Source of the DNA: Alphaproteobacteria bacterium | Lineage (GTDB): Bacteria; Pseudomonadota; Alphaproteobacteria; Bin95 | DNA: 64,000 nucleotides | Direction: 5' to 3' | Assembly (NCBI GenBank): GCA_020638555.1 | Contig: JACKII010000006.1 | Location: 248,001 to 312,000, forward strand | In this document: positions 63,332-64,000 of the stretch, in pieces | How the letters are laid out: each line of letters begins with the position of its first letter | How positions within the stretch are numbered: the first letter of the stretch is position 1 | Made by a program: the position numbers and the translations under genes | The notes under the pieces: generated by a model | The model's input: only the letters and a program-made list of their open reading frames with translations | Database searches by the model: none | What the model was told of the DNA's origin: nothing

Positions 63332-64000
63332 GCTGCGCGCCGTCGACAGCGGCTATGGCGACACCCAGGTGCTGCACGGCATGGACTTCCGGGTCGAGCC
63401 GGGCCAGGTGCTGGCGCTGCTGGGGCGCAACGGTGTGGGAAAATCCACCACGCTCAAGACGATCATGGGGCTGATCCCGACGCGCGCCGGCCGGATGCTG
63501 TTCGACGGCCAGCCGCTCAACGGCCTCCGCCCGGACCGAATCGCCCGCCGCGGCATCGCCTATGTGCCCGAGACGCGCGACATCTTCCCCTCGCTGAGCG
63601 TGCGCGAAAACCTGGAGATCGTCGCGCGCCGGTTCCGTCCTGCGGGCAATGCGGGTGCGGCCTGGACGCTGGAGCGGGTGCTGGCCCTGTTTCCGGCGCT
63701 GGGCGGCCGCCTCGGCAATGGCGGCACGCAGCTTTCCGGCGGCGAGCAACAGATGCTGGCCATTGCCCGCGCCCTGCTGATGAACCCGCGCCTGCTGCTG
63801 CTGGACGAGCCGACCGAGGGCCTGGCGCCGATCATCGTGCGCACCATCCACGACAAGCTGGCGGAGTTGAAGGCCACCGGCCTCACCATTCTCCTGGTCG
63901 AGCAGAATTTCGGCTTCGCCACCAGCCTGGCCGACGCGGTGGCGGTGGTGGGCCGCGGCCACATCGTCTGGACCGGCACCCCCCCCGCCATCCGCGCCGA
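63324..64000 (+). CDS. branched-chain amino-acid-type ABC transporter ATP-binding protein (LivF-like), 3' end cut by window
   Basis: The first 225 codons of an ABC ATPase that runs past the window. Walker A is LGRNGVGKSTTLKTIMG, the signature LSGGEQQMLAIARALL and Walker B LLLLDEPTEGLAP, all classic LivF. The switch histidine position reads LLVEQNFGFA, with glutamine, as in most LivF proteins. The start ATG at 63324 overlaps the LivG end by 8 bp. Roughly 10-15 residues are missing at the C-terminus, judging by family length. Confidence 0.93.
   Translation, partial: MLELRAVDSGYGDTQVLHGMDFRVEPGQVLALLGRNGVGKSTTLKTIMGLIPTRAGRMLFDGQPLNGLRPDRIARRGIAYVPETRDIFPSLSVRENLEIVARRFRPAGNAGAAWTLERVLALFPALGGRLGNGGTQLSGGEQQMLAIARALLMNPRLLLLDEPTEGLAPIIVRTIHDKLAELKATGLTILLVEQNFGFATSLADAVAVVGRGHIVWTGTPPAIRA

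Overview
The window is GC-rich throughout with dense, mostly short-spaced genes. It reads as the chromosome of an alphaproteobacterium, probably Rhodospirillales-like. The evidence is general alphaproteobacterial gene content, a ROSE-type heat-shock leader before an hsp20 gene, TAGAGCA-type and ATTGCGAG-type palindromic repeats, and a divergent ssb/uvrA pair. No rRNA, tRNA, CRISPR array, transposase or phage gene was recognised.

Layout. 0.2-11.2 kb is mainly catabolic: a DUF1326 protein, a GNAT acetyltransferase, a tartrate/D-malate dehydrogenase, an SAF-domain oxidoreductase, an AhpD-like protein, a nitronate monooxygenase, fumarylacetoacetase with a VOC protein, a 3-hydroxyacyl-CoA dehydrogenase-like protein and an M20 peptidase. 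11.2-12.6 kb is a small mercury locus (merR, merT, merP and a GDCCVxC protein) without merA. 12.8-21.6 kb holds a histidine kinase, alcohol dehydrogenase, SDR, crotonase, a TPR protein, glutamate dehydrogenase and a CoA-transferase. 21.7-28.0 kb is a minus-strand cassette: a CHASE2 cyclase, a giant FecR-TPR-outer-membrane-barrel protein and a Cys-rich secreted protein. 28.2-33.8 kb holds a shikimate dehydrogenase family gene, a hydrolase, ssb and uvrA. 33.8-35.5 kb is a tandem array of about eight nested palindromes that ends exactly where a 5'-truncated metallophosphoesterase begins. 36-39 kb has an AT-rich leader, a UspA-like protein, a BCCT transporter and hsp20 with a probable RNA thermometer. 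40-43 kb holds an aminotransferase, an M19 dipeptidase-like protein and a peptidoglycan-binding protein. 43.2-47.9 kb is a four-gene exopolysaccharide operon that could make GDP-mannose and GDP-mannuronate. EttA follows. 49.8-59.2 kb is a divergent circularly permuted ATP-grasp / alpha-E / transglutaminase locus. 59.5-64 kb is a branched-chain amino-acid-type ABC transporter operon cut by the window edge.

How genes may work together. The cyclase and the FecR-TPR-barrel protein are 9 bp apart and span inner membrane, periplasm and outer membrane, so they could form a trans-envelope route to cyclic-nucleotide signalling. The ATP-grasp/alpha-E/transglutaminase genes look like a peptide-ligation and peptide-cleavage system with no known product. 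Three families of long palindromes sit mostly between convergent genes, and one of them has expanded into the tandem array. The last is the most structurally unusual feature here.
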